Positions 16,157 to 24,270 of a DNA stretch of 64,000 nt are shown piece by piece. The position numbers and the translations under genes are program-made. The stretch covers positions 186,001 through 250,000 of the forward strand of contig NZ_FXBA01000001.1 in the NCBI RefSeq assembly GCF_900177705.1, in the 5' to 3' direction. This DNA comes from Fibrobacter sp. UWB15 (GTDB taxonomy: Bacteria > Fibrobacterota > Fibrobacteria > Fibrobacterales > Fibrobacteraceae). Below the pieces are notes generated by a model, which made no database searches, was not told the DNA's origin, and worked only from the letters and a program-made list of their open reading frames with translations. Each line of letters begins with the position of its first letter. Position 1 is the stretch's first letter.

Positions 16157-18055
16157 TTATTCCAGATACGTGTATCCGTATAGGCCGCTGCGGTAAATGT
16201 TCAGGAATTCCTTGCCTTCTTGTAGGCTGATCTTTCCTTCCTTCACGGAGCGGGATACCCAGTTTTCCATGGTGCGCACGAGCGCCTTGTCGCTGAAGTT
16301 CACGTAGTCGAGTACGTCTTCAACGGATTCACCGTCAATCACCTTGTCGATTTCGTAACCGCCCTTGTCATTGCAGACGATGTGGACGGCGTTCGTGTCG
16401 CCAAAGAGGTTATGCAAGTCACCGAGGATTTCCTGGTAAGCGCCTACGAGGTAGACTGCAATGTAGTACGGCTCATTGTTTTTGAGTTCATGAAGCGGAA
16501 GAGTACGGCTCACGTCGCCACCGCGAACGAACATGTCAATTTTACCATCGGAGTCGCATGTGACATCCTGCAGCGTTGTCTCTACAGTCGGTTCTTCGTT
16601 CAAGCGCTGGATCGGCATAAGCGGGAAAACCTGGTCCACGCCCCAGCTGTCCGGCAGGCTCTGGAACAAACTGAAGTTGCAGAAATACTTCTGGGCCAAG
16701 AGGCGCGGAAGTTCGCTGAGTTCATAAGGCGGATGGCGCAAATCTTTCGCGAGCAGATCCACCTTGCGCACGATGCTCCAGAACAGGCGTTCGCACATGG
16801 CGCGGGTGGGCAAGTCGTAATCGCCGACCTTGAAACCGTTGAGCACGTCATCGTTCAGCTGAATGGCGTCGTGCCAGCTTTCGAGCAGATTCTTCGGGGT
16901 GAGCCCCTTGTAAATGCCGTAAAGGTCTTTCAGCGCGTCGGGTGCGTTGTCATCGATTTCGTGGATATTCTCGTCGAAGAATGCCTGACCGGCTGTTTCA
17001 AGCACGTTGAATACCAGAATGGAATGGTGGGCCGCAAGTGCTCGACCTGATTCTGCGATGATGTTCGGGTGCTCCACTCCGCCGTTTTCGCAAGCTTCGA
17101 ACATGGCGTACACCACGTCGTTAGCGTATTCCTGGATGGAGTAGTTCACCGAGCTTGCGTTAGAACTGCGGGTGCCGTCGTAATCGACTCCGAGACCGCC
17201 GCCTACGTCCACGAATTCAAGGCCCATGCCCATCTTCTTAATTTGCACGTAGAACTGCGAAACTTCGCGAAGACCGCTCTTGATATGGCGGATGTTGGTA
17301 ATCTGGCTCCCCAAGTGGAAGTGGATGAGCTTCATGCAGTCTTCCATCTTCTCTTCCTTGATGTAGTCCAGGGCTTCCAACAGTTCAGAACTGTTCAGAC
17401 CGAATTTGCTGTGGTATCCGCCAGATTCTTCCCACTTGCCGCTGCCGGAACTTGCCAGCTTGATGCGGATGCCGATGTTCGGGCGCACGCCGATGCGACG
17501 GGAAAGCTTCACCACCAGGTGAAGTTCGTTCATTTTTTCGACGACGACGAAAATCTTTTTGCCCATTTTCTGAGCAAGGAGCGCAAGCTCAATAAAGTCT
17601 TCGTCCTTGTATCCGTTACAAATAATCAGCGAATCCGGATTGTCCATGTTCGCGAGTACTGCGTGCAGTTCCGGCTTGGAACCCGCCTCGAGACCGATAT
17701 TGTACTTCTTGCCGTGGCTGACGATTTCTTCCAAGACGGCACGCTGCTGGTTCACCTTGATCGGAAAAATGCTGTAGTAGCTCCCGTTGAAACCATATTC
17801 CTGGCGGGACTTGTTGAAGCACTCGTTGATCTTCTCGATGCGGCTGTCCAGGATATCCGGGAAGCGAAGCAGCATCGGGGTGGAGACGTCGCGGAGCGAA
17901 AGTTCCTGCACGAGTTCGTACAAGTCAATATCCGGACCGCCTTCCTTGAGCGGATGAACCGTCGCGTGGCCCTTCTCGTTGATGTCGAAGAAGTTCACGC
18001 CCCAACCCTTGACGTTGTACAAGTCGCGGGAATCGTCAATGCGCCATTTTTTCAT
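16157..18055 (-). CDS. speA: biosynthetic arginine decarboxylase
   Basis: SpeA is a PLP enzyme (fold III) converting arginine to agmatine, the entry to polyamine synthesis. The 632-residue length matches the family. Conserved segments include YSIFPIKVNQQR with the PLP-lysine, the agmatine-binding stretch HFHLGSQITNIRHI, VDVGGGLGVDYDGTRS, and EPTVETTLQDVTCDSDGKID near residue 480. The downstream partner for agmatine hydrolysis is not in the window. The next gene upstream on the same strand encodes a carboxyspermidine dehydrogenase, so these two steps of a spermidine pathway are linked. Confidence 0.94.
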   Translation of the reverse strand: MKKWRIDDSRDLYNVKGWGVNFFDINEKGHATVHPLKEGGPDIDLYELVQELSLRDVSTPMLLRFPDILDSRIEKINECFNKSRQEYGFNGSYYSIFPIKVNQQRAVLEEIVSHGKKYNIGLEAGSKPELHAVLANMDNPDSLIICNGYKDEDFIELALLAQKMGKKIFVVVEKMNELHLVVKLSRRIGVRPNIGIRIKLASSGSGKWEESGGYHSKFGLNSSELLEALDYIKEEKMEDCMKLIHFHLGSQITNIRHIKSGLREVSQFYVQIKKMGMGLEFVDVGGGLGVDYDGTRSSNASSVNYSIQEYANDVVYAMFEACENGGVEHPNIIAESGRALAAHHSILVFNVLETAGQAFFDENIHEIDDNAPDALKDLYGIYKGLTPKNLLESWHDAIQLNDDVLNGFKVGDYDLPTRAMCERLFWSIVRKVDLLAKDLRHPPYELSELPRLLAQKYFCNFSLFQSLPDSWGVDQVFPLMPIQRLNEEPTVETTLQDVTCDSDGKIDMFVRGGDVSRTLPLHELKNNEPYYIAVYLVGAYQEILGDLHNLFGDTNAVHIVCNDKGGYEIDKVIDGESVEDVLDYVNFSDKALVRTMENWVSRSVKEGKISLQEGKEFLNIYRSGLYGYTYLE

Positions 18056-18072
18056 GAATGATCCTTCGGATC

Positions 18073-18150
18073 AGTAGACAGTAGACGGTAGGCAGTAGAC
18101 AGTTTCACCTGCGTTATTCCTGTCTACTTCTAACTTCCTACTTCCTACTA
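18073..18150. repeat. heptamer repeat tract with inverted arms between the polyamine genes
   Basis: AGTAGACAGTAGACGGTAG matches 2952-2970. A complementary arm (CTGTCTACT, about 18121) can pair with the AGTAGACAG near 18094, so the transcript could form a 9-bp stem between the two genes. Confidence 0.65.
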
Positions 18151-19422
18151 ATCAACAAGCACCGGGTTAAAGTTTTCCTTCCACGGGAGGCCGTACTTGG
18201 TGAGGGCTTCCATGAACGGATCCGGGTCGAATTCTTCCACGGTATGCACGCCCGGCTTGTTCCACTTGCCGGTGAGCACCATCATGGCGCCGCACATAGC
18301 CGGAACGCCAGTCGTGTAGGCGATAGCCTGGCTGCCGAGTTCCTTGTAGCATTCCTGGTGGTCGCAGACGTTGTACAGGTAGTACGTCTTGTCCTTGCCG
18401 TCCTTCTTGCCCTTGAAAATGCAACCGATGTTGGTCTTACCGACGGTGCGGGGGCCGAGGCTTGCCGGATCCGGGAGCAGTGCCTTGAGGAACTGGATAG
18501 GCACGATGTCCTGACCCTGGAACTTGATGGGCTGTGTGCTGAGCATGCCCACGTCTTCGAGGCAGCGCATGTGGTCCAGATAGCTCTGGCCAAACGTCAT
18601 GAAGAAGCGGATGCGCTTGATACCCGGGATGTTCTGGGCGAGGGATTCGATTTCTTCGTGGTGCAAGAGGTACATGTCCTTCTTGCCCACTTCGTCAAAC
18701 ACGTATTCGCGCTTGATGCTCATGGCCGGGATTTCAACCCAGTGGCCCTTGCCGTTAGCGTCGGTGTCCCAGTAGCTGCCCGGAGCGGACACTTCGCGGA
18801 GGTTGATTTCCGGGTTGAAGTTCGTCGCGAACTTGTAGCCGTGATCGCCGCCATTGCAGTCGAGAATATCGATTTCTTCGATGGTATCGAACTGGTGCTT
18901 CAAGGCATAGGCGCAGTAGGCCTGGGAAACACCCGGGTCAAAGCCCGAACCGAGCAGAGCCGTGAGGCCAGCCTTTTCAAACTTTTCTTTATAAGCCCAC
19001 TGCCAGCTGTAGTCGAAGTAGGCGCTGAAACCCTGTTCCTTCACGCGCTTGTCGTAGACCTTGCGCCACTCAGGATCGTCGATGTTTTCGGGTTCGTAGT
19101 TAGCCGTGTCCATGTAGTTCACGCCGCATTCCAGACAGGCGTCCATAATGGCCAAGTCCTGGTAGGGGAGAGCGATGTTCATCACCAGGTCCGGCTTGTA
19201 TTCCTTGATCAGAGCAGAGACATTTTCGGCCTTGTCGGCGTCAACGGCTGCAGTCGTAATGACCGTCTTTGTGTTCGGGCGGAGTTCCTGGGCCAGCTTT
19301 TCGCAGTTTTCGCGATGGCGGCTTGCGATACAGATTTCGCTAAAAACTTCGCTGCAGGTGCAGCACTTCTTGATAGCAACTGTGGCAACGGCGCCACAAC
19401 CGATAATCAATGCTCTTGCCAT
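18148..19422 (-). CDS. carboxy(nor)spermidine dehydrogenase, saccharopine dehydrogenase family
   Basis: This NADPH enzyme condenses putrescine (or diaminopropane) with aspartate semialdehyde to carboxyspermidine, which a separate decarboxylase turns into spermidine. The Rossmann start is ALIIGCGAVATVAIKKC. Family blocks are VMNIALPYQDLAIMDACLE, NYMDTANYEPENID, GFDPGVSQAYCAYA and DCNGGDHGYKFATNFNPE. The length of 424 is normal. I chose ATG 19422, with GAGGA upstream; an in-frame ATG six codons earlier is possible. Pairing with speA supports a polyamine role rather than lysine metabolism. The decarboxylase partner is not in the window. Confidence 0.87.
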   Translation of the reverse strand: MARALIIGCGAVATVAIKKCCTCSEVFSEICIASRHRENCEKLAQELRPNTKTVITTAAVDADKAENVSALIKEYKPDLVMNIALPYQDLAIMDACLECGVNYMDTANYEPENIDDPEWRKVYDKRVKEQGFSAYFDYSWQWAYKEKFEKAGLTALLGSGFDPGVSQAYCAYALKHQFDTIEEIDILDCNGGDHGYKFATNFNPEINLREVSAPGSYWDTDANGKGHWVEIPAMSIKREYVFDEVGKKDMYLLHHEEIESLAQNIPGIKRIRFFMTFGQSYLDHMRCLEDVGMLSTQPIKFQGQDIVPIQFLKALLPDPASLGPRTVGKTNIGCIFKGKKDGKDKTYYLYNVCDHQECYKELGSQAIAYTTGVPAMCGAMMVLTGKWNKPGVHTVEEFDPDPFMEALTKYGLPWKENFNPVLVD

Positions 19423-19591
19423 TTTTTGTTTGTTCCTCATTTGTTGAGAGTTAATCCATCGGGATGGCGATCCCGGTAGAGAATGTTGATATGACAAATG
19501 TAGTAAATGGCGAGCGCTGCAAAAATGAGCTTGCCTTGCAGGACCATTTTTGAGCCAGGCAAAAAAGAATTCTCTTTGAAAAATCACCAAA

Positions 19592-19620
19592 TTGTATTTA
19601 AACGAAATTTTTTTTATTAT
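19592..19620 (+). promoter_or_regulatory. promoter of the interrupted host tRNA gene
   Basis: TTGTAT, 17 bases, TATTAT, ending 13 bases before the first base of the tRNA. It is still intact on the host side of the insertion. Confidence 0.6.
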
Positions 19621-19633
19621 ATTTGGCTTGCAC

Positions 19634-19667
19634 GGAGCTTTAGCTCAATTGGTTAGAGCAGCGGACT
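19634..19667 (+). pseudogene. 5' half of a host tRNA (CAU anticodon), split by the mobile element
   Basis: Thirty-four bases form the acceptor 5' strand (GGAGCTT), D arm (GCTC..GAGC) and the 5' side of the anticodon stem, and end at T33. The sequence then switches to element DNA. Joined to 35190-35229 it gives a complete 74-base tRNA: GGAGCTT pairs with AGGCTCC (one G-T), the T stem is perfect, and the anticodon is CAT. Confidence 0.9.
19655..19667. other. attL core
   Basis: AGAGCAGCGGACT, identical to 35177-35189. It covers the tRNA anticodon-stem 5' side and loop up to position 33. Confidence 0.85.
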
Positions 19668-19710
19668 ATCAACCCAGCCCCGAAAAATTTTCAGAAAGTA
19701 CTCCATTGGA

Positions 19711-19741
19711 AGCCCGAAGGCAAAAGCCTCCGGGCCTTTTT
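19711..19741 (+). terminator. terminator just inside the left end of the element
   Basis: GCCCG-A-AGGC / GCCT-C-CGGGC with an AAAA loop, then CTTTTT. It would stop transcription coming from the tRNA promoter before the integrase gene. Confidence 0.82.
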
Positions 19742-19862
19742 CATCAGTAAAATCAAGGCTTCCGGCGCGATTTGGACTGTCTGTCGCGGTTCTCCGTCGC
19801 TTGTAATGGTTTTTCCCGAAAGACGGGAGAAACCGCCAAAAATCGGGTATGATGTGAGACAT

Positions 19863-19880
19863 TTGTGAGCTTTTTGTGAG
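19863..19880 (+). repeat. left copy of the 18-bp terminal direct repeat (probable integrase arm site)
   Basis: TTGTGAGCTTTTTGTGAG, identical and in the same orientation as 35121-35138. A further TGTGAGAC at 19853 is also found at 35133. Confidence 0.75.
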
Positions 19881-19915
19881 CCGACTTTTAGGCAAATTTT
19901 AGTAGATTTGTTTGT

Positions 19916-20947
19916 ATGAAAAGCTACAGCATATCGCAGCGGTACAAGTATCGCGGCAACCTTACATGGTACGGGAGAATCGCGGAGGATGGCGAGTTCT
20001 CCTACATAAGCCTTAAAACCAAGCGCAAGAGCGACGCACAGGAATGGCTGAACATGATGAACGCGGCCAGGTTCATGCCCGAGGAAATCCGCCGCAAGCT
20101 CATGCCGAAGGACAGGGGCTTCGACGAGGCGCTCCCGAAGTTCCTGGATTCCGTCGCGGCGTCCAAGGGCGACGACTCCAAGACTCACCTCGCTTACAAG
20201 TACCGACTCAAGACATTCAGGGAATGGCTTGACGCAAACGGCATCAAGACGCTCATGCGCTTCGATGCCGAACAGGCGACGAACTGGGCGGTGTGGCTGT
20301 CCGAAAGGTACGCGCCCAAGTCCCAGCACGAAATGGTGCGCTGCACAAGCCAGTTCTGCCAGTGGGCGGCTAAGATTTACGACCTGGGCGACTACAACCC
20401 GTTCCGCGACGTGGCGTTCCCCAAGGTTCCGAAACGCGCCAAGGCGTTCTGGACTCCCGACCAGATTGAAAAAATTCTCGACAACGCGCCCGACCCGGAA
20501 TTTAGACTGTTCTGGTCGGTCATGGCTTTCGCTGGTTTGCGTCATGCGGAGGCTTGCCGATTTGGACCGTCGTGCATCCAGGAGGACGGAAAGATGCGCG
20601 TCGTCGGCAAAGGCGACAAGGAAGCGTTCCTCCCGATTAGCGACCGCCTCAAGGCGGAAATCAAGCGCTACGGCAAGCTGAAAGACGGCATGTTCGCGAC
20701 AGCCCGTTTCGACCATGCGGACAGGTGCAACGAAACGCTGCGAATTGCAGTGGAAGCTGCGGGATATAAGAGCGACGATGCGACAAATCACAAGTGGAGA
20801 CACTCTTTCGCCTCCAACCTTATCCGTTCCGGCGTTGGCCCGAAAATCGTCCAGCAGTTGATGCGCCATGAAGACGTGCGCCAGACTTTGGACACCTACA
20901 GTCACCTGCTGCAAGACGACCTGGAAAAGGCTCTCAACAAGAAATAA
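19916..20947 (+). CDS. tyrosine recombinase (phage-type integrase)
   Basis: The 343-residue protein has an N-terminal SAM-like core-binding domain (about 60-150) and a catalytic domain. The active-site set is complete: R209 in AGLRHAEA, H292 and R295 in HKWRHSF, a histidine in MRHEDVRQ, and the nucleophile Y328 in LDTYSHL. It catalyses site-specific insertion and excision of the element. The gene begins 249 bases from attL, with a putative arm site just upstream, the usual arrangement for a tRNA-targeting integrase. No ribosome-binding site is obvious. A terminator follows directly. Confidence 0.92.
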   Translation: MKSYSISQRYKYRGNLTWYGRIAEDGEFSYISLKTKRKSDAQEWLNMMNAARFMPEEIRRKLMPKDRGFDEALPKFLDSVAASKGDDSKTHLAYKYRLKTFREWLDANGIKTLMRFDAEQATNWAVWLSERYAPKSQHEMVRCTSQFCQWAAKIYDLGDYNPFRDVAFPKVPKRAKAFWTPDQIEKILDNAPDPEFRLFWSVMAFAGLRHAEACRFGPSCIQEDGKMRVVGKGDKEAFLPISDRLKAEIKRYGKLKDGMFATARFDHADRCNETLRIAVEAAGYKSDDATNHKWRHSFASNLIRSGVGPKIVQQLMRHEDVRQTLDTYSHLLQDDLEKALNKK

Positions 20948-20976
20948 AAAAGGCTCGCGAAAGCGAGCTTATTTTG
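20948..20976 (+). terminator. integrase terminator
   Basis: GCTCGC-GAAA-GCGAGC stem with A/T flanks on both sides. It may also serve the converging lipoprotein gene. Confidence 0.82.
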
Positions 20977-21504
20977 CTATAAATGCGTCGGTCCGTTCTC
21001 GACGCAATAACCTTTTTTATATTCCCCTGTATTTGAGCAGACACCCCTTATGTTCGATGCAACAACATAAAAAACTTGTTCATTAAATTTGACATACCTA
21101 TAATTCACTGATGGAACCTTGAAATCATGGGAGGAATAACAGGTGCACTTGGAAGCCTCTTGCACATTTACATAAGAAATAAACAGAGTATCATCTACAA
21201 AATCTAAAGCTACATCAGCGGAAACGTCACAATAATCTAAAGCGTAAAGAGTCAAGTCAAAGCAACCTCTGCAATCGCCTAAATAAACAGCTGAATGTTC
21301 ACCATAACCAACAATTAGCGACGAAATCTTCTTCTCAATATCCGACGAACTGGATGAGGAAGCGTCCGCACACTTTCCACGAACCACCGAAGTATATAGC
21401 GTAGGATTCTTTTCTTCCGACGAACTGGATGCGGAATCACTGCATCCGACAAGAAGTTCTAAAGATATTGCAAAGAGGATGGGAAAAAGAATGTTTGTTT
21501 TCAT
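20977..21504 (-). CDS. putative lipoprotein, element cargo
   Basis: A 175-residue protein with a lipoprotein signal (ISLELLVGC, lipobox LVGC, cysteine about residue 21). A serine-rich stretch follows, in the Fibrobacter style. A second SSSSSS run occurs near residue 50. The rest holds several cysteines (GCFDLTLYALDYC, CTCYSSHDF) that could form disulfides in the periplasm or outer membrane. No family recognised. The serine linkers suggest host-lineage origin rather than the Firmicutes source of the neighbouring cargo. Confidence 0.65.
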   Translation of the reverse strand: MKTNILFPILFAISLELLVGCSDSASSSSEEKNPTLYTSVVRGKCADASSSSSSDIEKKISSLIVGYGEHSAVYLGDCRGCFDLTLYALDYCDVSADVALDFVDDTLFISYVNVQEASKCTCYSSHDFKVPSVNYRYVKFNEQVFYVVASNIRGVCSNTGEYKKGYCVENGPTHL

Positions 21505-21525
21505 TTCTTTATAAATTACAAAAAA

Positions 21526-21858
21526 TCACCGTTTGACATTCTTTTCAACGGTGTCGAAGCACTGTTTCAGCATCAGCTCCGCAGCCTTATGCACATCGCC
21601 GTTTATCTTTTTCAAGAAGGAAACGGTTTTTGTTTTAAAGTTGTCTTCAAACTTTCCGTCAAGAACATCGGGCCATTTGCCGATTTTCAAATCAACTGCG
21701 AAGGTCTTGCCGAGCGTGACAGCTTCCTTCTTTAGGTTGCCTCCCAGTTCGCGATAATGCGCTTTTGTCTTTCGAGCCAAAGCAGCCATCGCGAAACCCA
21801 AATCCAAGTCGTTCGGATTCACCAAGTAGTTTCTCAATGCGTGTTCAATCTCGACCAT
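21526..21858 (-). CDS. uncharacterised small protein, possible phage gene
   Basis: About 110 residues from the ATG at 21858 (MVEIEHALRNYLVNPNDLDL). The protein is helical, lysine-rich and soluble, with no domain I know. The ATG directly follows a hairpin and T-tract, without a Shine-Dalgarno sequence, so the start or its regulation is unusual. It lies between the lipoprotein gene and the truncated terminase, on the opposite strand to the phage genes. Confidence 0.5.
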   Translation of the reverse strand: MVEIEHALRNYLVNPNDLDLGFAMAALARKTKAHYRELGGNLKKEAVTLGKTFAVDLKIGKWPDVLDGKFEDNFKTKTVSFLKKINGDVHKAAELMLKQCFDTVEKNVKR

Positions 21859-21873
21859 GACCCAAAAATAGAA

Positions 21874-21899
21874 AAGGCCCCGGCATGAGCCAGGGCCTT
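21874..21899 (-). terminator. hairpin with T-tract immediately upstream of 21858
   Basis: AAGGCCC / GGGCCTT with an inner GGC / GCC pair; on the minus strand it is followed by TTTTCTATTTTT. No minus-strand gene lies to its right, so it acts on the leader of the next gene or is a leftover. Confidence 0.6.
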
Positions 21900-21937
21900 C
21901 GTGCGTCAAGGAGGTATCTTCCTAAAATTCGTCCATC

Positions 21938-23011
21938 GTGAAGTGCGTCTTTCTCGCACAAACGGCGATGCCGCCGCGAGGAAGCAAGTACACGCGCTCG
22001 ACAAACCTAATCGAAATTCCCAACAGGAAGGGCAGTTTTAGAAGCACGGGTATCGGCGGAAGTATAACGGGTATGGGCTGCGAAATCCTCGGCATCGACG
22101 ACCCGCTGAAAGACAGGCAGGAAGCGAACAGCATCACCATACGAGACAGGATTTGGGACTGGTACACATCCACCGCATATACGCGACTTTCTCCGGGCGG
22201 AGGCGTTCTCGTCACGCTTACGCGCTGGCATGAGGACGACCTGGCGGGGCGTCTGCTCAACGCCATGAAGCAGGGCGATGGCGACCAGTGGACGGTCATA
22301 AACTATCCCGCAATAGCCGAGAAGGACGAACCACACCGTAAAATCGGCGAAGCGCTGCACCCGGAAAGATACCCGCTTGAGATGCTCGAAAAAATCCGCA
22401 TCAACGTGGGAAGCTACGACTGGAACGCACTCTACCAGCAGCACCCCGCACCAGTCGGCGGAAGCATCATCAAGCGCGAATGGCTGCAACAGTACGAAAT
22501 CTTGCCCAAGGTTTTCGACAAGATTATACAAAGCTGGGACTTCACCTTCACGGACAGCGCATCAAGCGATAACGTAGCGGGAACCGTCTGGGGAAAGGTC
22601 GGGGCGCGTTTCTACCTCATTGACTGCGTATGCGCCAAGATGGACTTTGTTTCGAGCATCCGGGCTTTCCAGCGCATGAGCGAGAAGCACCCCAAGGCAA
22701 TCCGAAAAATCATTGAAGACAAGGCGAACGGCCCCGCAATCATAAGCGCGTTGCGCAACAAGATTAGCGGCATCGTTCCCTTCACACCGCAAGGCTCAAA
22801 GGAAGCGCGAGCCTTTGCGGTAAGCCCGCTGTTCGAGGCGGGAAACGTCTATATACCCAAGCAGGATGCAGAACATCCCTGGGTTCGCGACTACATCGAC
22901 GAACTGGTTTCTTTTCCAAGCGCTCCGCACGATGACCGCGTGGATTCCACCACGCAGGCTCTCAACTACTTGGCAACTGGTATGGGGACGGGCCTTATCA
23001 GCTTCATCTAA
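21938..23011 (+). pseudogene. phage terminase large subunit, N-terminal ATPase half missing
   Basis: Terminase packages DNA into phage heads. The 357-residue product starts (GTG) inside the ATPase domain: the conserved GSFRSTGIGGSITGMG and the Walker B region CEILGIDDPLKDR are present, along with TRWHEDDLAGRL. The Walker A half, about 150-200 residues in relatives, is absent. The nuclease domain is complete, with SWDFTFTDS, IEDKANGPAI and HDDRVDSTTQALNYL. DNA upstream is not terminase-like, so an insertion or deletion removed the 5' part. DNA packaging by this protein is unlikely. Confidence 0.85.
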
Positions 23012-23025
23012 AAGGAGAATAAATC

Positions 23026-24267
23026 ATGGAAACTGCAAAGATAAGGGACGGCGCCTACGGCAATTTCGTAACGGGAATGGGCCGCAGGGACACCGACAAG
23101 ACGGAAAATACTTTCGTCAATCCCTATGCGGGAACGGATATTGTCGAGCTTGCGCGTATAAAGGTGCAGGACGGCATCGCCGCACGAATTGTCGAGTGCG
23201 TCCCCGAAACGGCTTTCAAGGAACCCGTCACCATCACTGGCGACAGTTCGGGCAAGGTTTTCAAGGAGGCTTCCGCCGTCGGGCTTTTCGAGGCTCTACA
23301 GCTCGCTGGCGAATACCAGCGTCTCACGGGCGGCGCCTTGATTGTCTCGGAATACGAAAACGAGTACGACATTGAACAGCTCAAACGTCCAGCACCGGAA
23401 AATCGCAAGATTTCGCAATACCGTGTTTACAGCGCTGGCAAGGTGGAGTTCCAGCCGACAGATTTCCAGGGCGACACGCCCAAGGTTTACCGCGTCGTCC
23501 TTCTTGATAACAAGCGCATCGAGATACACCCGTCGCGCTGCACCGTCATTCACGGAAAAATCGTCCCCGACATTCTCCAGGGAATACCCATAAGGGAAAG
23601 GTTCTTCGGTATGCCTGCACTCAAGGCGTGCGAACAGAGCTTGAAGAACCTCGCGAATGTCGTCGCGTCCATCGTCAACATGGCGACGGAAACGGGCGTG
23701 ATGCTTTTCTCGCTGGAGGGCTTCAACGAAATGCTCTCCAAGCCCGACTGCGGAATACAGGACGCACAGCAGCTCATAAGCCTCGTAAAGGTTTCCATGA
23801 GTTCGTTCCGAGGCGTATTCTCCGGCGCGAACGACAAGTTCCAAATCCTAAGCCACAATTTCGCGGGACTGCCCGAAGTTCTCCAAAAGGCGATGAACCT
23901 CGTCTGTGCGGATTCGAGAATCCCCGTGAGCATCCTTTTCGGCCAAAGCGCGACTGGACTCGCCCAGACGAATGAGGGCGACTCCAAGGCATACGCGGAG
24001 CTTGTGGAAAGCTGGCGTTCCCGCTACATCTACCGTCCCGCCTGTTCGCTCATTGCCGACCTTTCGGAAAGGAACTGCGGCATCGTCTGTTCGGAATTTG
24101 AATGGGGCGCCGTCACCACAATGTCCGTAAAGGAAAAGCTCGAAGCGATGAAGATGCAGGCGGAAATGCTCAACATCTACTATCAGATGGGAGCGATTGA
24201 CGAGCAGAGCATCCGAGAAGGAATCTTCAAGAACGGACATTCCTGGGACATTTCCGTAAAGGACTAG
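23026..24267 (+). CDS. phage portal protein (DUF1073 type)
   Basis: The portal forms the dodecameric ring through which DNA enters the head. The 413-residue product resembles DUF1073 portals. It has an N-terminal strand with YRQ/RxxDTD-like RRDTDKTENTF and ARIVECVPETAFKEPV, then a central EYQRLTGGALIV and RVVLLDNKRIEIHPSRCTVI. A stem-helix region contains PVSILFGQSATGLAQTNEGD. AGGAG precedes the ATG by seven bases. It follows the truncated terminase by 14 bases in the usual terminase-portal-MuF order. It appears intact. Confidence 0.83.
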   Translation: METAKIRDGAYGNFVTGMGRRDTDKTENTFVNPYAGTDIVELARIKVQDGIAARIVECVPETAFKEPVTITGDSSGKVFKEASAVGLFEALQLAGEYQRLTGGALIVSEYENEYDIEQLKRPAPENRKISQYRVYSAGKVEFQPTDFQGDTPKVYRVVLLDNKRIEIHPSRCTVIHGKIVPDILQGIPIRERFFGMPALKACEQSLKNLANVVASIVNMATETGVMLFSLEGFNEMLSKPDCGIQDAQQLISLVKVSMSSFRGVFSGANDKFQILSHNFAGLPEVLQKAMNLVCADSRIPVSILFGQSATGLAQTNEGDSKAYAELVESWRSRYIYRPACSLIADLSERNCGIVCSEFEWGAVTTMSVKEKLEAMKMQAEMLNIYYQMGAIDEQSIREGIFKNGHSWDISVKD

Positions 24268-24270
24268 AAC

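Noticed and set aside
19634-19700. A complete tRNA at the left end with anticodon ATC
   Set aside because: After position 33 the sequence does not form an anticodon-stem 3' side or T arm, and no acceptor 3' strand is found.
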